18,112 nt of DNA from Halomonas sp. Bachu 37 (GCF_039691755.1 NZ_CP137553.1:1-18112), one strand, 5' to 3'; shown: positions 1 through 6,763, numbered from the stretch's first letter. The notes: generated by a model not told the origin, from the sequence alone. Made by a program: numbers and translations.

Positions 1-204
1 ATGTCGAAGCAGAAAGAAAAATGGGATGCGTGGTTTGAAAGCGAAGGCGTGAGTGATGACGCCTTTGTCAGTCGCGATCAACCACTGGAGCGACTGAAGG
101 GCTCTGTCCGTGAGTACGTCAGGCCATTTGACCCAGTGGATGCTGAGGATTGGGAAGCGCTGGATTTTGAAGGTGCTACTGCCATGCCGAGAGGTAACGC
201 ATGA
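1..204 (+). CDS. Small acidic protein, antitoxin-tail-like, upstream of resolvase
   Basis: A 67-residue acidic protein whose ATG is the first base of the window. Its stop overlaps the ATG of the resolvase by 4 nt (ATGA at 201-204), so the two are probably translationally coupled. The stretch WDAWFESEGVSDD followed by SRDQP resembles the C-terminal tail of VapB/MazE-type antitoxins, the part that wraps the toxin, but no AbrB-type DNA-binding domain precedes it here. This resemblance is from memory and weak. If the window is circular, the frame stays open upstream to a GTG at 18098 that has GAAGG seven bases before it, giving a product five residues longer. Function unknown. Confidence 0.55.
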   Translation: MSKQKEKWDAWFESEGVSDDAFVSRDQPLERLKGSVREYVRPFDPVDAEDWEALDFEGATAMPRGNA

Positions 205-875
205 TCATCGGCTATGCGCGGGTGAGTACCCAGGATCAGAACCCGCAGCTTCAGCGTGATGCCCTGGAACAGACTGGCTGCGAGCAGATTTTCGAGGAGC
301 GGATTACCGGCACTAAACGGGAACGTCCCGAGCTGCAGGCGTGCCTAAGGACGCTGCGTTCGGGCGATACCCTGGTGGTGTGGAAACTCGACCGTCTAGC
401 TCGTTCACTCAAAGACCTGGTGGAGCTCATCCACGAATTAGCTGAACGTGGGATAGGCTTTCGATCATTGACTGAAGCCATCGACACCACCAATGCCGGC
501 GGCAAGCTCGTATTTCATATCTTTGGCGCCTTAGCGGAGTTCGAGCACAGCCTTATCCGTGAACGCACCCTGGCCGGCCTTGCAGCAGCCCGCGCTCGGG
601 GTCGCAAAGGGGGGCGACGCCCGGCGCTGTTACCGGCAGACGTGCGTAAGGCGGCGGCGATGCTCGCCGACCCCCAGATCACCAAGACGGAGGTAGCTCA
701 GCATTTTGGTGTCAGTCGAGTAACGTTAAACGCGTCTCTTGAACGGGAAGGCCTGGCCAAGGCGGTCAATCATCCCAGGCTTGAGCAGTTGCTGGCTGAA
801 TGTGATCCTGATGCGCCTGAGATGGAAGAGCTTCAAGCCTGGCACGGAGCGCCTTCCGTGGGGCGAGAAGTTTAA
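201..875 (+). CDS. Serine recombinase, resolvase/invertase family
   Basis: A 224-residue small serine recombinase. The N-terminal catalytic domain starts IIGYARVSTQDQN, giving the nucleophile Ser9 with Arg7 beside it. The conserved DRLARSLKDL segment near residues 64-74 and the RERTLAGLAAARARGRKGGR segment, the long helix leading to the DNA-binding arm, are both present. A C-terminal helix-turn-helix lies around residues 155-182 (TKTEVAQHFGVSRVTLN). The length is about 30-40 residues above the usual 180-200, and the extra tail after the helix-turn-helix is acidic. Such enzymes resolve plasmid multimers or cointegrates, or invert segments, by 2-bp staggered cleavage through a Ser-DNA link. On a plasmid, multimer resolution is the likely role, but no res site was identified with confidence. 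The 3' end overlaps the convergent antitoxin gene by 4 nt. Confidence 0.93.
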   Translation: MIIGYARVSTQDQNPQLQRDALEQTGCEQIFEERITGTKRERPELQACLRTLRSGDTLVVWKLDRLARSLKDLVELIHELAERGIGFRSLTEAIDTTNAGGKLVFHIFGALAEFEHSLIRERTLAGLAAARARGRKGGRRPALLPADVRKAAAMLADPQITKTEVAQHFGVSRVTLNASLEREGLAKAVNHPRLEQLLAECDPDAPEMEELQAWHGAPSVGREV

Positions 876-1189
876 GCGACTGACTGGATGCCGTTCTTCT
901 CGATCAAGGTCAGTAAGCGCAAGGCGGGTCCACCAGGACGCTTCACACCACGTTCCCAGTCGGATATCAGATTCCTGCTGACATTCAGATAACGGGCAAA
1001 CACCGGCTGGGAGAGGTGTTCACGTTCACGCAACTCGCGGATCTCTTCAGGAGAGAGTACCTTTACGGGCGTGAGGCATGCGTCATCGAAGTCACGCATG
1101 GTCCGTTTATCTATGGCCCCCACTTCGTGAAGGGATTCCATGGTTTCGTGGATCGCGGCGAGAGCTTCACTACGGTATTGCTTAGCCAT
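872..1189 (-). CDS. XRE-type antitoxin of a toxin-first TA pair
   Basis: A 105-residue protein with a Cro/C1-type helix-turn-helix in its C-terminal half (IRELREREHLSQPVFARYLN then VSRNLISDWERGVKRPGGPA), as in HigA/NadS-like antitoxins. It would neutralise the toxin encoded just upstream and repress the shared promoter. I chose the ATG at 1189 rather than the one at 1195 because GGAGG lies about 9 nt before it and only 3 nt before the outer one. Its start overlaps the toxin stop (1182-1184), so the two are cotranscribed and coupled. Its stop overlaps the resolvase stop on the other strand. Family assignment is by motif and order. Confidence 0.88.
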   Translation of the reverse strand: MAKQYRSEALAAIHETMESLHEVGAIDKRTMRDFDDACLTPVKVLSPEEIRELREREHLSQPVFARYLNVSRNLISDWERGVKRPGGPALRLLTLIEKNGIQSVA

Positions 1190-1556
1190 TGTCATCTACC
1201 TCCGAAAACTGCCCCTTCTCGATCATTGTTGTCAGATATTCATCAGACAACGACAGAATGTGCTGTGCGGCCTGCTTAAAAGCGGCTTTTTCCTCATCAC
1301 TGATATTTTCTTGCTGATTCTTGGCGAAGCCGTAGATAAAGAATGCTCGGCTCTCCTGGCGATATAAAATGATGGTGCGGTAGCCACCGGATCTGCCTTG
1401 GCCTGGGCGAGCCACTCTCTGCTTGATTACACCACCCCCCAGGTCGGCATCCACCAAGCCTTGTTCGGCCCTTCGGATGGCGGCACACAGAGCTTCATCA
1501 TCAATTCGCTGCTTTCGAGCAAACCGCTCAAACCAAGCGTTCTTGAAAATTCTCAT
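1182..1556 (-). CDS. RelE/HigB-type toxin
   Basis: A 124-residue basic protein that matches the RelE/ParE superfamily branch usually paired with an XRE antitoxin encoded downstream. Recognisable features are the N-terminal MRIFKNAWFERFARKQRI, the middle strands GGGVIKQRVARPGQGRSGG and YRTIILYRQESRAFFIYGFA, then KNQQENISDEEKAAFK. Known members cleave mRNA on the ribosome; which bases here act in catalysis cannot be read from sequence alone. The gene comes first in the operon, followed by the antitoxin with an 8-nt overlap, and is preceded by a palindromic operator and a TATACT box. It looks intact. On this plasmid it probably serves post-segregational stability. Confidence 0.88.
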   Translation of the reverse strand: MRIFKNAWFERFARKQRIDDEALCAAIRRAEQGLVDADLGGGVIKQRVARPGQGRSGGYRTIILYRQESRAFFIYGFAKNQQENISDEEKAAFKQAAQHILSLSDEYLTTMIEKGQFSEVDDNG

Positions 1557-1575
1557 CTTGATCCTGCTGCCCTAT

Positions 1576-1596
1576 AGTATAACACATAGTGTTATA
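1576..1596 (-). promoter_or_regulatory. Promoter and 19-bp operator of the toxin-antitoxin operon
   Basis: TATAACACATAGTGTTATA at 1578-1596 has perfect 8-bp arms around a 3-bp centre. On the minus strand a -10-like TATACT (1576-1581) overlaps its inner edge, about 20 nt before the toxin ATG. The -35 is weak. Position and symmetry fit autorepression by the XRE antitoxin; binding itself is inferred. Confidence 0.75.
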
Positions 1597-1691
1597 TCTT
1601 GGAGAGGTGACAGCAAGAGTCCGAGGCATGTCTTTGGCGTGCAAAAGGCCTAGGTACGCAGGAAAACACGAACTGTAAGAGACTTAAATGC

Positions 1692-1719
1692 TTGACAAAA
1701 GCACCTTTATAAATATATT
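1692..1719 (+). promoter_or_regulatory. Promoter of the parA operon
   Basis: A perfect -35 TTGACA at 1692-1697 is followed after 16 bp by TATATT (1714-1719), a good sigma-70 pair. It lies 35 bp before the parA ATG, and the AT palindrome at 1730-1745 covers the expected start region, so partition protein binding there would repress it. The stretch 1597-1691 upstream shows nothing else recognisable. Confidence 0.75.
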
Positions 1720-1729
1720 AAAGATATTG

Positions 1730-1745
1730 TTTTAATATTAAAAAA
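1730..1745. repeat. AT-rich palindrome before parA
   Basis: TTTTAATATTAAAAA at the parA leader is repeated almost exactly after parA, where it extends to an 18-bp perfect palindrome. Ribbon-helix-helix partition proteins commonly bind short AT-rich repeats in front of their operon, so this is a candidate operator or centromere half. It may be only AT-rich leader DNA. Confidence 0.5.
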
Positions 1746-1754
1746 GGGTCTTAT

Positions 1755-2396
1755 ATGATTATCACTGTAGGGAACACCAAGGGGGGCGTCGGAAAGACTA
1801 CTCTTGCTGTGAGCCTAGCGATTTCCCGTGCCTTATCTGGACGTGACGTGTGGTTAATTGATGGTGATCGCCAAGGTACAGCGCAGACAGCTATTAGCAT
1901 CAGGTCGGAAAATGGCGTTGTCCCAGGAATTGCATGTGCCACATACCCTGACGGCCCAACACTGCGCGCTCAAGTTCAGCAGCAAGCGGAAAAGTTCGAT
2001 GACATCATCATCGATGCGGGAGGGCGTGACTCAACCGCGCTACGAGCAGCATTGGTATTAAGTGATGTCCTGCTCGTGCCCTTCGCACCCCGTTCTTATG
2101 ACGTGTGGGCATTAAACGATATGGCTGCGTTGGTAGATGAAGCGCGAAGCGTTCGGGATGGTTTACGCGCTGTAGCCGTACTGAACTTGGCCGACCCAGG
2201 AAAGCAGTCGACAGATAATGCTGAAGCAGCTGCTGCTGTCGATGATGTGCCGCAATTCGAGTACCTGCCAACCCCAATACGACGACGCAAGGCTTTCGCC
2301 AACGCGACAGGCGCCGGATTGTCAGTACAGGAACTGAAGCCAACTGACAAGAAAGCATTGGCTGAGCTTAATTCACTGTATAAAATGCTTTTTTAA
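1755..2396 (+). CDS. parA: ParA-like partition ATPase
   Basis: A 213-residue P-loop ATPase of the small type Ib ParA group (ParF-like, lacking an N-terminal DNA-binding domain). The deviant Walker A is GNTKGGVGKTT (residues 6-16), with signature Lys9 and catalytic-loop Lys14. Walker A' is LIDGDRQG with Asp38, and Walker B is in FDDIIIDAGG near residue 85. ATP-dependent binding to nucleoid DNA and stimulation by the partner protein would move plasmid copies apart. The next gene encodes a ribbon-helix-helix protein, the normal partner for this type. The Shine-Dalgarno is modest (AAGGG before TTATATG). It differs from many ParAs in having GGRDS after Walker B. Confidence 0.92.
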   Translation: MIITVGNTKGGVGKTTLAVSLAISRALSGRDVWLIDGDRQGTAQTAISIRSENGVVPGIACATYPDGPTLRAQVQQQAEKFDDIIIDAGGRDSTALRAALVLSDVLLVPFAPRSYDVWALNDMAALVDEARSVRDGLRAVAVLNLADPGKQSTDNAEAAAAVDDVPQFEYLPTPIRRRKAFANATGAGLSVQELKPTDKKALAELNSLYKMLF

Positions 2397-2406
2397 TATT
2401 AAAAAA
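2389..2406. repeat. 18-bp perfect AT palindrome between the par genes
   Basis: TTTTTTAATATTAAAAAA spans the parA stop codon. Fifteen bases of it also occur before parA (1730-1745). The run of A on the 3' side would not make an efficient terminator for the operon. A binding site for the small partner protein, possibly parS, is the alternative I prefer. Confidence 0.5.
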
Positions 2407-2434
2407 CAGTTAAAAATATACAGAGGTGTACTTT

Positions 2435-2680
2435 ATGACGATTACGAAGCCCAAGGCAAAGCCTACGCAGGCCGCTGACTCATTTATTTCCGGTGCGCCT
2501 GATTCAGACCCTCAAACCAAGGGGGTACGCAAGGGCAATAAGAGGCAAATCAGCTTGACGATCACACCAGCATTGCTGAATCGAGTCGACGAGCTAGCAG
2601 GCGAGCTTGGCCAATCCCGCGCTGCGATCATCAATATGGCGATTTATCGTGCTGTCGAGCACGGCTTGATCAAAGAATAA
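2435..2680 (+). CDS. Ribbon-helix-helix ParB/ParG-like partner
   Basis: An 81-residue protein: a flexible, Lys/Pro-rich N-terminal tail (residues 1-37) followed by a ribbon-helix-helix fold, strand RQISLTIT, helix PALLNRVDELAGELG, then SRAAIINMAIYRAVEHGL. In ParG/Omega-type partition proteins the tail stimulates ParA and the RHH dimer binds the centromere and operon operator. I set the start at ATG 2435, with GAGGT 7 nt before it, rather than an in-frame GTG at 2426. The gene follows parA by 38 bp and ends 250 bp before the initiator gene. The family is confident; the specific partner role follows from position. Confidence 0.85.
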   Translation: MTITKPKAKPTQAADSFISGAPDSDPQTKGVRKGNKRQISLTITPALLNRVDELAGELGQSRAAIINMAIYRAVEHGLIKE

Positions 2681-2738
2681 GTGATGAATCAACGACTGAT
2701 TTTACCGAATTAGGAAAAATGTTGATAAGGAGGCTTTT

Positions 2739-2780
2739 TTGACCTTCTTAACGAAAATTCCCTTGTTAACAAGCTGGTAA
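2739..2780 (+). CDS. Possible leader peptide in the rep mRNA
   Basis: A near-perfect AAGGAGG at 2727-2733 has no large gene behind it, but 5 nt later a TTG opens a 13-codon frame (MTFLTKIPLLTSW) ending in TAA at 2778. The same AAGGAGG can pair with CCTTCTT just downstream (seven pairs, one a G-U), and the frame contains the perfect palindrome CTTGTTAACAAG (2762-2773). Leader peptides whose translation opens the structure hiding the initiator start are known in IncFII/IncL-type replicons. Whether this one works so is inference, and a TTG start lowers confidence. Confidence 0.4.
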   Translation: MTFLTKIPLLTSW

Positions 2781-2804
2781 AATAATAAATCTCGATAAGC
2801 GAAA

Positions 2805-2849
2805 GGCCTCGCTTCCCCTAAGCTTGCCGGCACCAGGGATAGCGAGGCC
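2805..2849. repeat. Large inverted repeat in the rep leader
   Basis: GGCCTCGCT at 2805-2813 pairs with AGCGAGGCC at 2841-2849 (nine perfect bases). With one bulge the stem continues through TCCC/GGGA, enclosing a loop of about 18 nt. It lies 85 bp before the initiator ATG and has no T run, so it is unlikely to be a terminator. A structured 5' leader or antisense-RNA target for copy control fits the place; no clear antisense promoter was found. Confidence 0.5.
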
Positions 2850-2933
2850 GTGAATCCGCCAAGGAAGCGAACATGCACAGTCTAGCAGCTTGTGATTGTA
2901 AAATATCTCTCCTCCTTCCTCAGGAGAGAACTG

Positions 2934-3944
2934 ATGCATAAAAGCAGAGTGACGGAAGAAGAGGAAATCTTCATAAATCAGCATGCCCGGCCGGGGGAAA
3001 GTTTTGATCACGCGTACGAGCGCCTTGTAGGTTTCCGAGACTCCAAAGGCAAAGGGAGAAACTCCAGAGAAAAAGGCTCTGTAATTAAACGTTCTGCTTT
3101 GGCACCTGATCGATATGCACAGAAAAGTTTCTTTGTGGCAGATATTCTTGATGCAAACCCAAAGGCTGACACGGCGAGCCTGGAGCATCCTCTATTCGCT
3201 TTGCGAGCTGGTGATCGAAAGGTCAGGCATTATCAACATAACGATACCTTGATAGAGGTCCGGCCCGGCATCAAAGGCTTGGCAACAATCCATGATAAAG
3301 ATGTTTGGATCTATTGTATTAGTCAGCTCATCGAAGCTATGAACAGGGGGCGAGAAAATATCAGTCGCACAGTGCGTTTTATAGCTTACGACTTCATGGT
3401 GACAACAAACCGCCGTACTGATGGTGATAGTTATAAGCGCATGGGAGAGTCACTGGAGCGTCTATCTGAATCTCGAATTGTGACTAATATAGAAACTGAT
3501 AAAAAGCGTGAGAGAGCCGGTTTTGGTTTAATCGATTCATGGCATGTGGTTGAGCGTGATCACGATAACCGTATGGTTGCTGTTGAGGTGACACTTCCTG
3601 AATGGCTATATCGCTCTGTGACAGCTAGGCATGTACTTACTCTCAGCCGAGATTACTTTCGATTACGCAAACCTCTCGACCGGCGCATTTATGAGTTGGC
3701 TCGCAAACATTGCGGTAGTCAACCCAAGTGGCGCGTCAAGATGACTACTCTCCATACCAAGAGTGGGAGCCAGGATAAACTTTATAAGTTTCGTGCTGCC
3801 ATGAAAGTATTAGCTGCCACGAATGAGCTTCCCGACTACCGCATGACAATCGATACTAATAACGACATGGTAATTTTCTATGCTCGGGGAGCTAAGGGTG
3901 GGAAAGCGCAAATGCACGACATCAAGGCTGGACTCATAGAATAA
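2934..3944 (+). CDS. repA: Plasmid replication initiator protein, RPA family
   Basis: A 336-residue initiator. The start is ATG 2934, with AGGAGAGA 3-10 nt before it. The region from about residue 55 onward (APDRYAQKSFFVADILDANP, then HPLFAL, IEVRPGIKGLATIHDKDVWI, LSRDYFRLRKPLDRRIYELA) matches what I remember of the replication initiator protein A family (Pfam RPA), common on plasmids of alpha- and gammaproteobacteria. It should contain winged-helix modules that bind the iterons lying directly after the stop codon. The N-terminus is charged and probably flexible. Upstream lie a possible leader peptide and a large inverted repeat, suggesting post-transcriptional control; the first iteron pair close to the stop may also allow handcuffing control. 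Confidence 0.88.
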   Translation: MHKSRVTEEEEIFINQHARPGESFDHAYERLVGFRDSKGKGRNSREKGSVIKRSALAPDRYAQKSFFVADILDANPKADTASLEHPLFALRAGDRKVRHYQHNDTLIEVRPGIKGLATIHDKDVWIYCISQLIEAMNRGRENISRTVRFIAYDFMVTTNRRTDGDSYKRMGESLERLSESRIVTNIETDKKRERAGFGLIDSWHVVERDHDNRMVAVEVTLPEWLYRSVTARHVLTLSRDYFRLRKPLDRRIYELARKHCGSQPKWRVKMTTLHTKSGSQDKLYKFRAAMKVLAATNELPDYRMTIDTNNDMVIFYARGAKGGKAQMHDIKAGLIE

Positions 3945-3967
3945 TTGCGACGCTTAGGAATAGTTTC

Positions 3968-4170
3968 ATCCTTGAAACCACGATAGTGAAGGATACGTGG
4001 TTTCAAGGATAGCGTAGGTGTGAATGGCACGTGGTTTTAGGGATGGTGAAGCTGTGAATAGGGTCGTGGTTTTAAGGATAAACTTTGTGGATTAGCACGT
4101 GGTTTTAGGGATGGTGAAGCTGTGAATAGGGTCGTGGTTTTAAGGATGCCTATTTCGTGGTTTTAAGGAT
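3968..4170. repeat. Seven initiator iterons, consensus CGTGGTTTTAAGGAT
   Basis: Direct copies start at 3996, 4030, 4065, 4098, 4133 and 4156; one inverted copy covers 3968-3982. Variation is limited to T/C at position 9 and A/G at position 11 (TTTTAAGG, TTTCAAGG, TTTTAGGG). Start-to-start distances are 34, 35, 33, 35 and 23 bp, so most copies sit on one face of the helix. The inverted first copy and the second copy share the TTTCAAGG variant, and together they can form a hairpin with 15-bp arms. Confidence 0.95.
4027..4147 (+). repeat. 53-bp perfect direct repeat inside the iteron array
   Basis: Bases 4027-4079 and 4095-4147 are identical over 53 bp, separated by 15 bp. Each unit holds one TTTTAGGG iteron, a DnaA-box-like 9-mer and one TTTTAAGG iteron, so the array grew by a recent segment duplication. 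Confidence 0.95.
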
Positions 4171-4948
4171 GAGAACACCCTTCAAAGGCGCATGGCTACT
4201 GGGCTCCTAAAACCGTAACGCGCGCGCGTTTTTAACTAAAACCTTTAAAATCTTTAACATTTTCCTCCTACCCTTCGCTTCGCTCCGCCCCCGCTTCGCG
4301 GGCCTGATGACGACGCGCCAAAGGCGCGACCAAGGCGGCTTTCGAGGTGCTACACACCTGAGCCGCCAAAATGGGCGCTACCGCGCGAAACTAACGTGCA
4401 AACCGTCAGCAAACCCTGTGTTCAGCAAAATAAAGAGTCGAGGTCTGGTGTTTGACGTCAGCTACCGTGCAAGCGTCCAGGTCGTGCATTGCCAGTTACC
4501 GCTCGCGTTGCTCGCTGCATCGGCCCTATGGGCCGATTTAGGGATATCCCTGGCAGGCATGCAGGAGGTACAAGGTAGAGATATTCGGACGGGGCAGTAA
4601 ACGGCCTCCAGACGCGTTTTTTAGGCGTTATGCCGCCTGGGAGTCTTCCAGAGCGATGTGGCGAAGGAGCTTGGCGAGGTCTTCACGGGCGGTTTACCAC
4701 CAGATTACCGGGAGTATCAGGCTCGTTGCCTGGGCTGAGCCTCAATCTCGTCAATCAGAGGGTCCATTTCCGCTATGACTTCATCATGGCGATAATCGTG
4801 AATTTGCTGCAGTTGCAGCAGGGGTCAATAGCCTGTGATATCTGAATGATTTCTTTGAATTTTTAAGAAATAGCTTACATAAAAATATACGGAATCATGT
4901 TAAGTTAGGAAAGTAAAACTCATTTAAAACCAAAATAGGAATGTTTTT
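4171..4948. other. Intergenic region with hairpins, no convincing intact gene
   Basis: Beyond the origin's AT-rich part this region shows hairpins CCCGC-TTC-GCGGG (near 4290), CGCGCC-AAA-GGCGCG (4314-4328) and ATCGGCCC-TAT-GGGCCGAT (4519-4537). Two plus-strand open frames (4307-4600, 4630-4845) lack family resemblance and good ribosome sites, and I reject them. The minus strand carries decayed coding signal (see 4628-4830). The last 100 bp are AT-rich and presumably hold the promoter of the outer-membrane protein gene. Confidence 0.6.
4628..4830 (-). pseudogene. Decayed C-terminal gene fragment
   Basis: Three minus-strand segments in successive frames read like one protein tail: LLQLQQIHDYRHDEVIAEMD then PLIDEIEAQPRQ (about 4725-4830), a short TPGNLVVNRP segment (near 4690-4715), and REDLAKLLRHIALEDSQAA ending in TAA at 4628. 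Two frameshifts would be needed to join them. Amphipathic, acidic-basic composition unlike random translation is the only support. The family is not recognised. Confidence 0.3.
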
Positions 4949-5464
4949 GTGTTGAAAAAGATTCTCGTTACCTCTTCGTTAGCAACACTCGCTTTAGTTG
5001 CTGGAGCAGCCCATGCTGGGGGATACGTTGGTGCTTCTGTTGGTCATTCAGAGTTTCCGGATGATTTTGACAATTCAATCAGCTTTTCTGTAAAGGGTGG
5101 TTATAAATTTAGCGAGAATTTTGCGTTTGAGGCTGCTTACTTGAACCTTGGTAAGGCTGACGATGGCATTTCACCGGTCTGGGAGGCTGAGGTAACTGGT
5201 ATTAATACTTCTGTGGTAGGTATCGCACCCATAAACCAAAATCTTGAAGTATTTGCTAAAGTTGGCACCTTCTTTTGGAGTGTTGACCTTAGTGAAGAAG
5301 GCTATGGAAAGATCGCTGAAGATGACGGTACTGATATCGGTTTTGGTTTTGGGGGGGCCTATCACATAACTGACGATATCTCCGTATTTGCTGAGTATCA
5401 GCGTTTCGATGTTGATGATGGAGACATAGACAACTTTTCTGTTGGCACAAATTTGTATTTCTAG
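4949..5464 (+). CDS. Small outer-membrane beta-barrel protein
   Basis: A 171-residue exported protein starting at GTG 4949 (AGGA about 9 nt before it; no other start keeps the signal peptide). Residues 1-23 form a signal peptide (KK, hydrophobic core, AHA cleavage before GG). The mature part alternates glycine/aromatic beta strands (YVGASVGHSEF, FSVKGGYKFSENFAFEAAYL, DIGFGFGGAYHITDDISVFA, YQRFDVDDGDIDNFSVGTNL) and ends in Tyr-Phe, the terminal aromatic used by the BAM complex. This fits an OmpA-like or opacity-type eight-stranded barrel. It is rich in Asp/Glu, as expected for a halophile. It is cargo rather than plasmid maintenance, and more AT-rich than the backbone. Ligand or role unknown. 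Confidence 0.85.
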   Translation: MLKKILVTSSLATLALVAGAAHAGGYVGASVGHSEFPDDFDNSISFSVKGGYKFSENFAFEAAYLNLGKADDGISPVWEAEVTGINTSVVGIAPINQNLEVFAKVGTFFWSVDLSEEGYGKIAEDDGTDIGFGFGGAYHITDDISVFAEYQRFDVDDGDIDNFSVGTNLYF

Positions 5465-5526
5465 TCAGCAGTATTATTTCTAATCAATACTTTGGTGGCT
5501 ATGCCCTCCACCCAAAAGCCTCCTAT

Positions 5527-5549
5527 AAAGCCCGCAGTTGCGGGCTTTT
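5527..5549 (+). terminator. Intrinsic terminator after the beta-barrel gene
   Basis: AAAGCCCGCA-GT-TGCGGGCTTT (10-bp perfect stem) with a T run, 63 bp after the stop codon. The A tract on the 5' side means it may also work for the convergent kfrA-like gene, which ends at 5599. Confidence 0.92.
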
Positions 5550-5598
5550 AGTATTATAAGACATTGGATATACCTCCATGATGTCCCATAACGATCGT

Positions 5599-6549
5599 TC
5601 AGGTGGGTTTTTCATCATTGAGCGACAGTCCAGGCTGTTCTTCTGCCCGACGGCGCTGATGATCTCCCTTTTCGGCCTTATGAGCCTCCAGACGAGCCGT
5701 TAATGCCTCTGCCCTTACCTCGGCCTTGGTTTTGGCTTTGTCGGCCTCCTGGGCGTATTTCTGGGCGTTTTGGAGCTGCTTTTCCGCCGCCGCGAGGCGC
5801 TCTTTCCATTCGTCCCGTTGCTCGGCCAATGCCTGCTTGTGAGCTTGCGCGTCCGCTTGTCGGGCCTGTTGTTCCGTCTTGAGGGTTTCTAGCCGTTCGG
5901 CGGCCTGCTGCTGGGCGGCTTCCAGCTTGGCCATGGCAACGGCTTGAGCACGTTCAGCGTCGATTCGGGCACGTTCGGCGGCTTTGGCTTCGCGCTCGGC
6001 GGCGAGGCGGGCACCGTGTTCCTGGTCGCGCTGTTCCGTCAGTGTCGTGATGCGGTTGCGGGCCTCGGCCAGTTCCTGGCGGGCCGAATCACGCTGCTGT
6101 TCAAGGTGCTTCACTTGGTCGCGAAACTCCGTGACTAGCTGACGGGCGCTATCCCGGTCACGCTCGGCCTCGTCGCGTTCTGCGGTGAGTTGGTCGACCT
6201 GGGTGCGCAGCTCGTCGGCTTCCGCTTCGAGGGCTTCGCCCGTCTCGGCGAGCTGGTCGGCGGTTTGTCGAGCGTCCAAAGCGTCGGCTTCCGCGTCAGC
6301 CCTGGCGGCGGATGCCTGCCGCTCGATCTCGTGAGCAAGCGCGCTGGCAAGCTCGTCGGGCAGCTTGGCGGCGTGACGTTCTGCAGGCGCCTGAGTGGCC
6401 CGCCACTGCTGCAAATGGCGGTGGATGGTGTTGGGGCTGCCGGTGCCAATTTCCTCGCGCACAGCGTTAATTGTGGGCTTTTCACCACGCCCAATGAGGG
6501 TGTCAGCGGCGTGGGCGACTTGCTCAAAACTGATGCCAGGGCGTGCCAT
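5599..6549 (-). CDS. kfrA: KfrA-like coiled-coil DNA-binding protein
   Basis: A 316-residue protein. Residues 1-55 form an N-terminal helix-turn-helix region of the KfrA_N type (ISFEQVAHAADTLIGRGEKP, then TINAVREEIGTGSPNTIHRH LQQW). From about residue 65 to 300 there is an almost unbroken Glu/Ala/Arg/Gln-rich coiled coil with heptads, and a short basic, Pro-containing tail. KfrA of IncP plasmids is an autorepressor whose coiled coil supports multimers, and it assists plasmid partition or organisation. Here it lies 1.7 kb from the initiator and reads toward the beta-barrel gene. The AT-rich inverted repeat at 6573-6607 just before the ATG is the natural autoregulatory site. Its high GC content differs from the beta-barrel gene next to it. 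Confidence 0.88.
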   Translation of the reverse strand: MARPGISFEQVAHAADTLIGRGEKPTINAVREEIGTGSPNTIHRHLQQWRATQAPAERHAAKLPDELASALAHEIERQASAARADAEADALDARQTADQLAETGEALEAEADELRTQVDQLTAERDEAERDRDSARQLVTEFRDQVKHLEQQRDSARQELAEARNRITTLTEQRDQEHGARLAAEREAKAAERARIDAERAQAVAMAKLEAAQQQAAERLETLKTEQQARQADAQAHKQALAEQRDEWKERLAAAEKQLQNAQKYAQEADKAKTKAEVRAEALTARLEAHKAEKGDHQRRRAEEQPGLSLNDEKPT

Positions 6550-6572
6550 ATCGTATTACCTTATAGCTTATC

Positions 6573-6607
6573 GTATAATATATTATATAATATATCTTAT
6601 ATTATAC
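6573..6607. promoter_or_regulatory. Operator/promoter region of kfrA-like gene
   Basis: GTATAATATA (6573-6582) and TATATTATAC (6598-6607) are perfect 10-bp inverted arms, 15 bp apart, in a nearly pure A/T stretch directly before the kfrA-like ATG. Several TATAAT-like boxes occur on the minus strand. Autorepression by the encoded protein is inferred from known KfrA behaviour. Confidence 0.65.
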
Positions 6608-6763
6608 AAAATACAATACATAACGCGGTTTTAATACTAAAAACTCACGGAGAGAGTGGCAGAAGGTATCCAAATACTAAATATACCGTTAACTTTCTCA
6701 ACTCCTGGTACATCCAGGTCACTAACCAGGACGATTCCGCTTCGCTTCTATCGAATGACAAAG

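Larger units (their letters stand above)
3960..4275. other. Predicted plasmid origin of replication (oriV)
   Basis: Directly after the initiator gene come seven 15-bp iterons (3968-4170), DnaA-box-like 9-mers matching 8 of 9 consensus bases (4053-4061 and 4121-4129 reading CTATTCACA on the minus strand; 4086-4094 reading TAATCCACA), a (CG)5 palindrome (4217-4230) and an A/T-rich stretch (4228-4266) suited to strand opening. The order of iterons, DnaA boxes and AT-rich DNA is the classic layout of theta origins. Function is inferred from arrangement. Confidence 0.85.

Noticed and set aside
3968..4170. Repeat array considered as CRISPR
   Set aside because: Units are 15 bp, spacing follows helical turns, two spacers are identical, and it sits directly after a replication initiator: iterons.
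4307..4600. Plus-strand 97-codon open frame after the origin
   Set aside because: No ribosome site or family resemblance, and it runs through two strong GC hairpins (4314-4328, 4519-4537).
4630..4845. Plus-strand 71-codon open frame
   Set aside because: Protein-like signal here is on the minus strand; the plus product is low quality and has no ribosome site.
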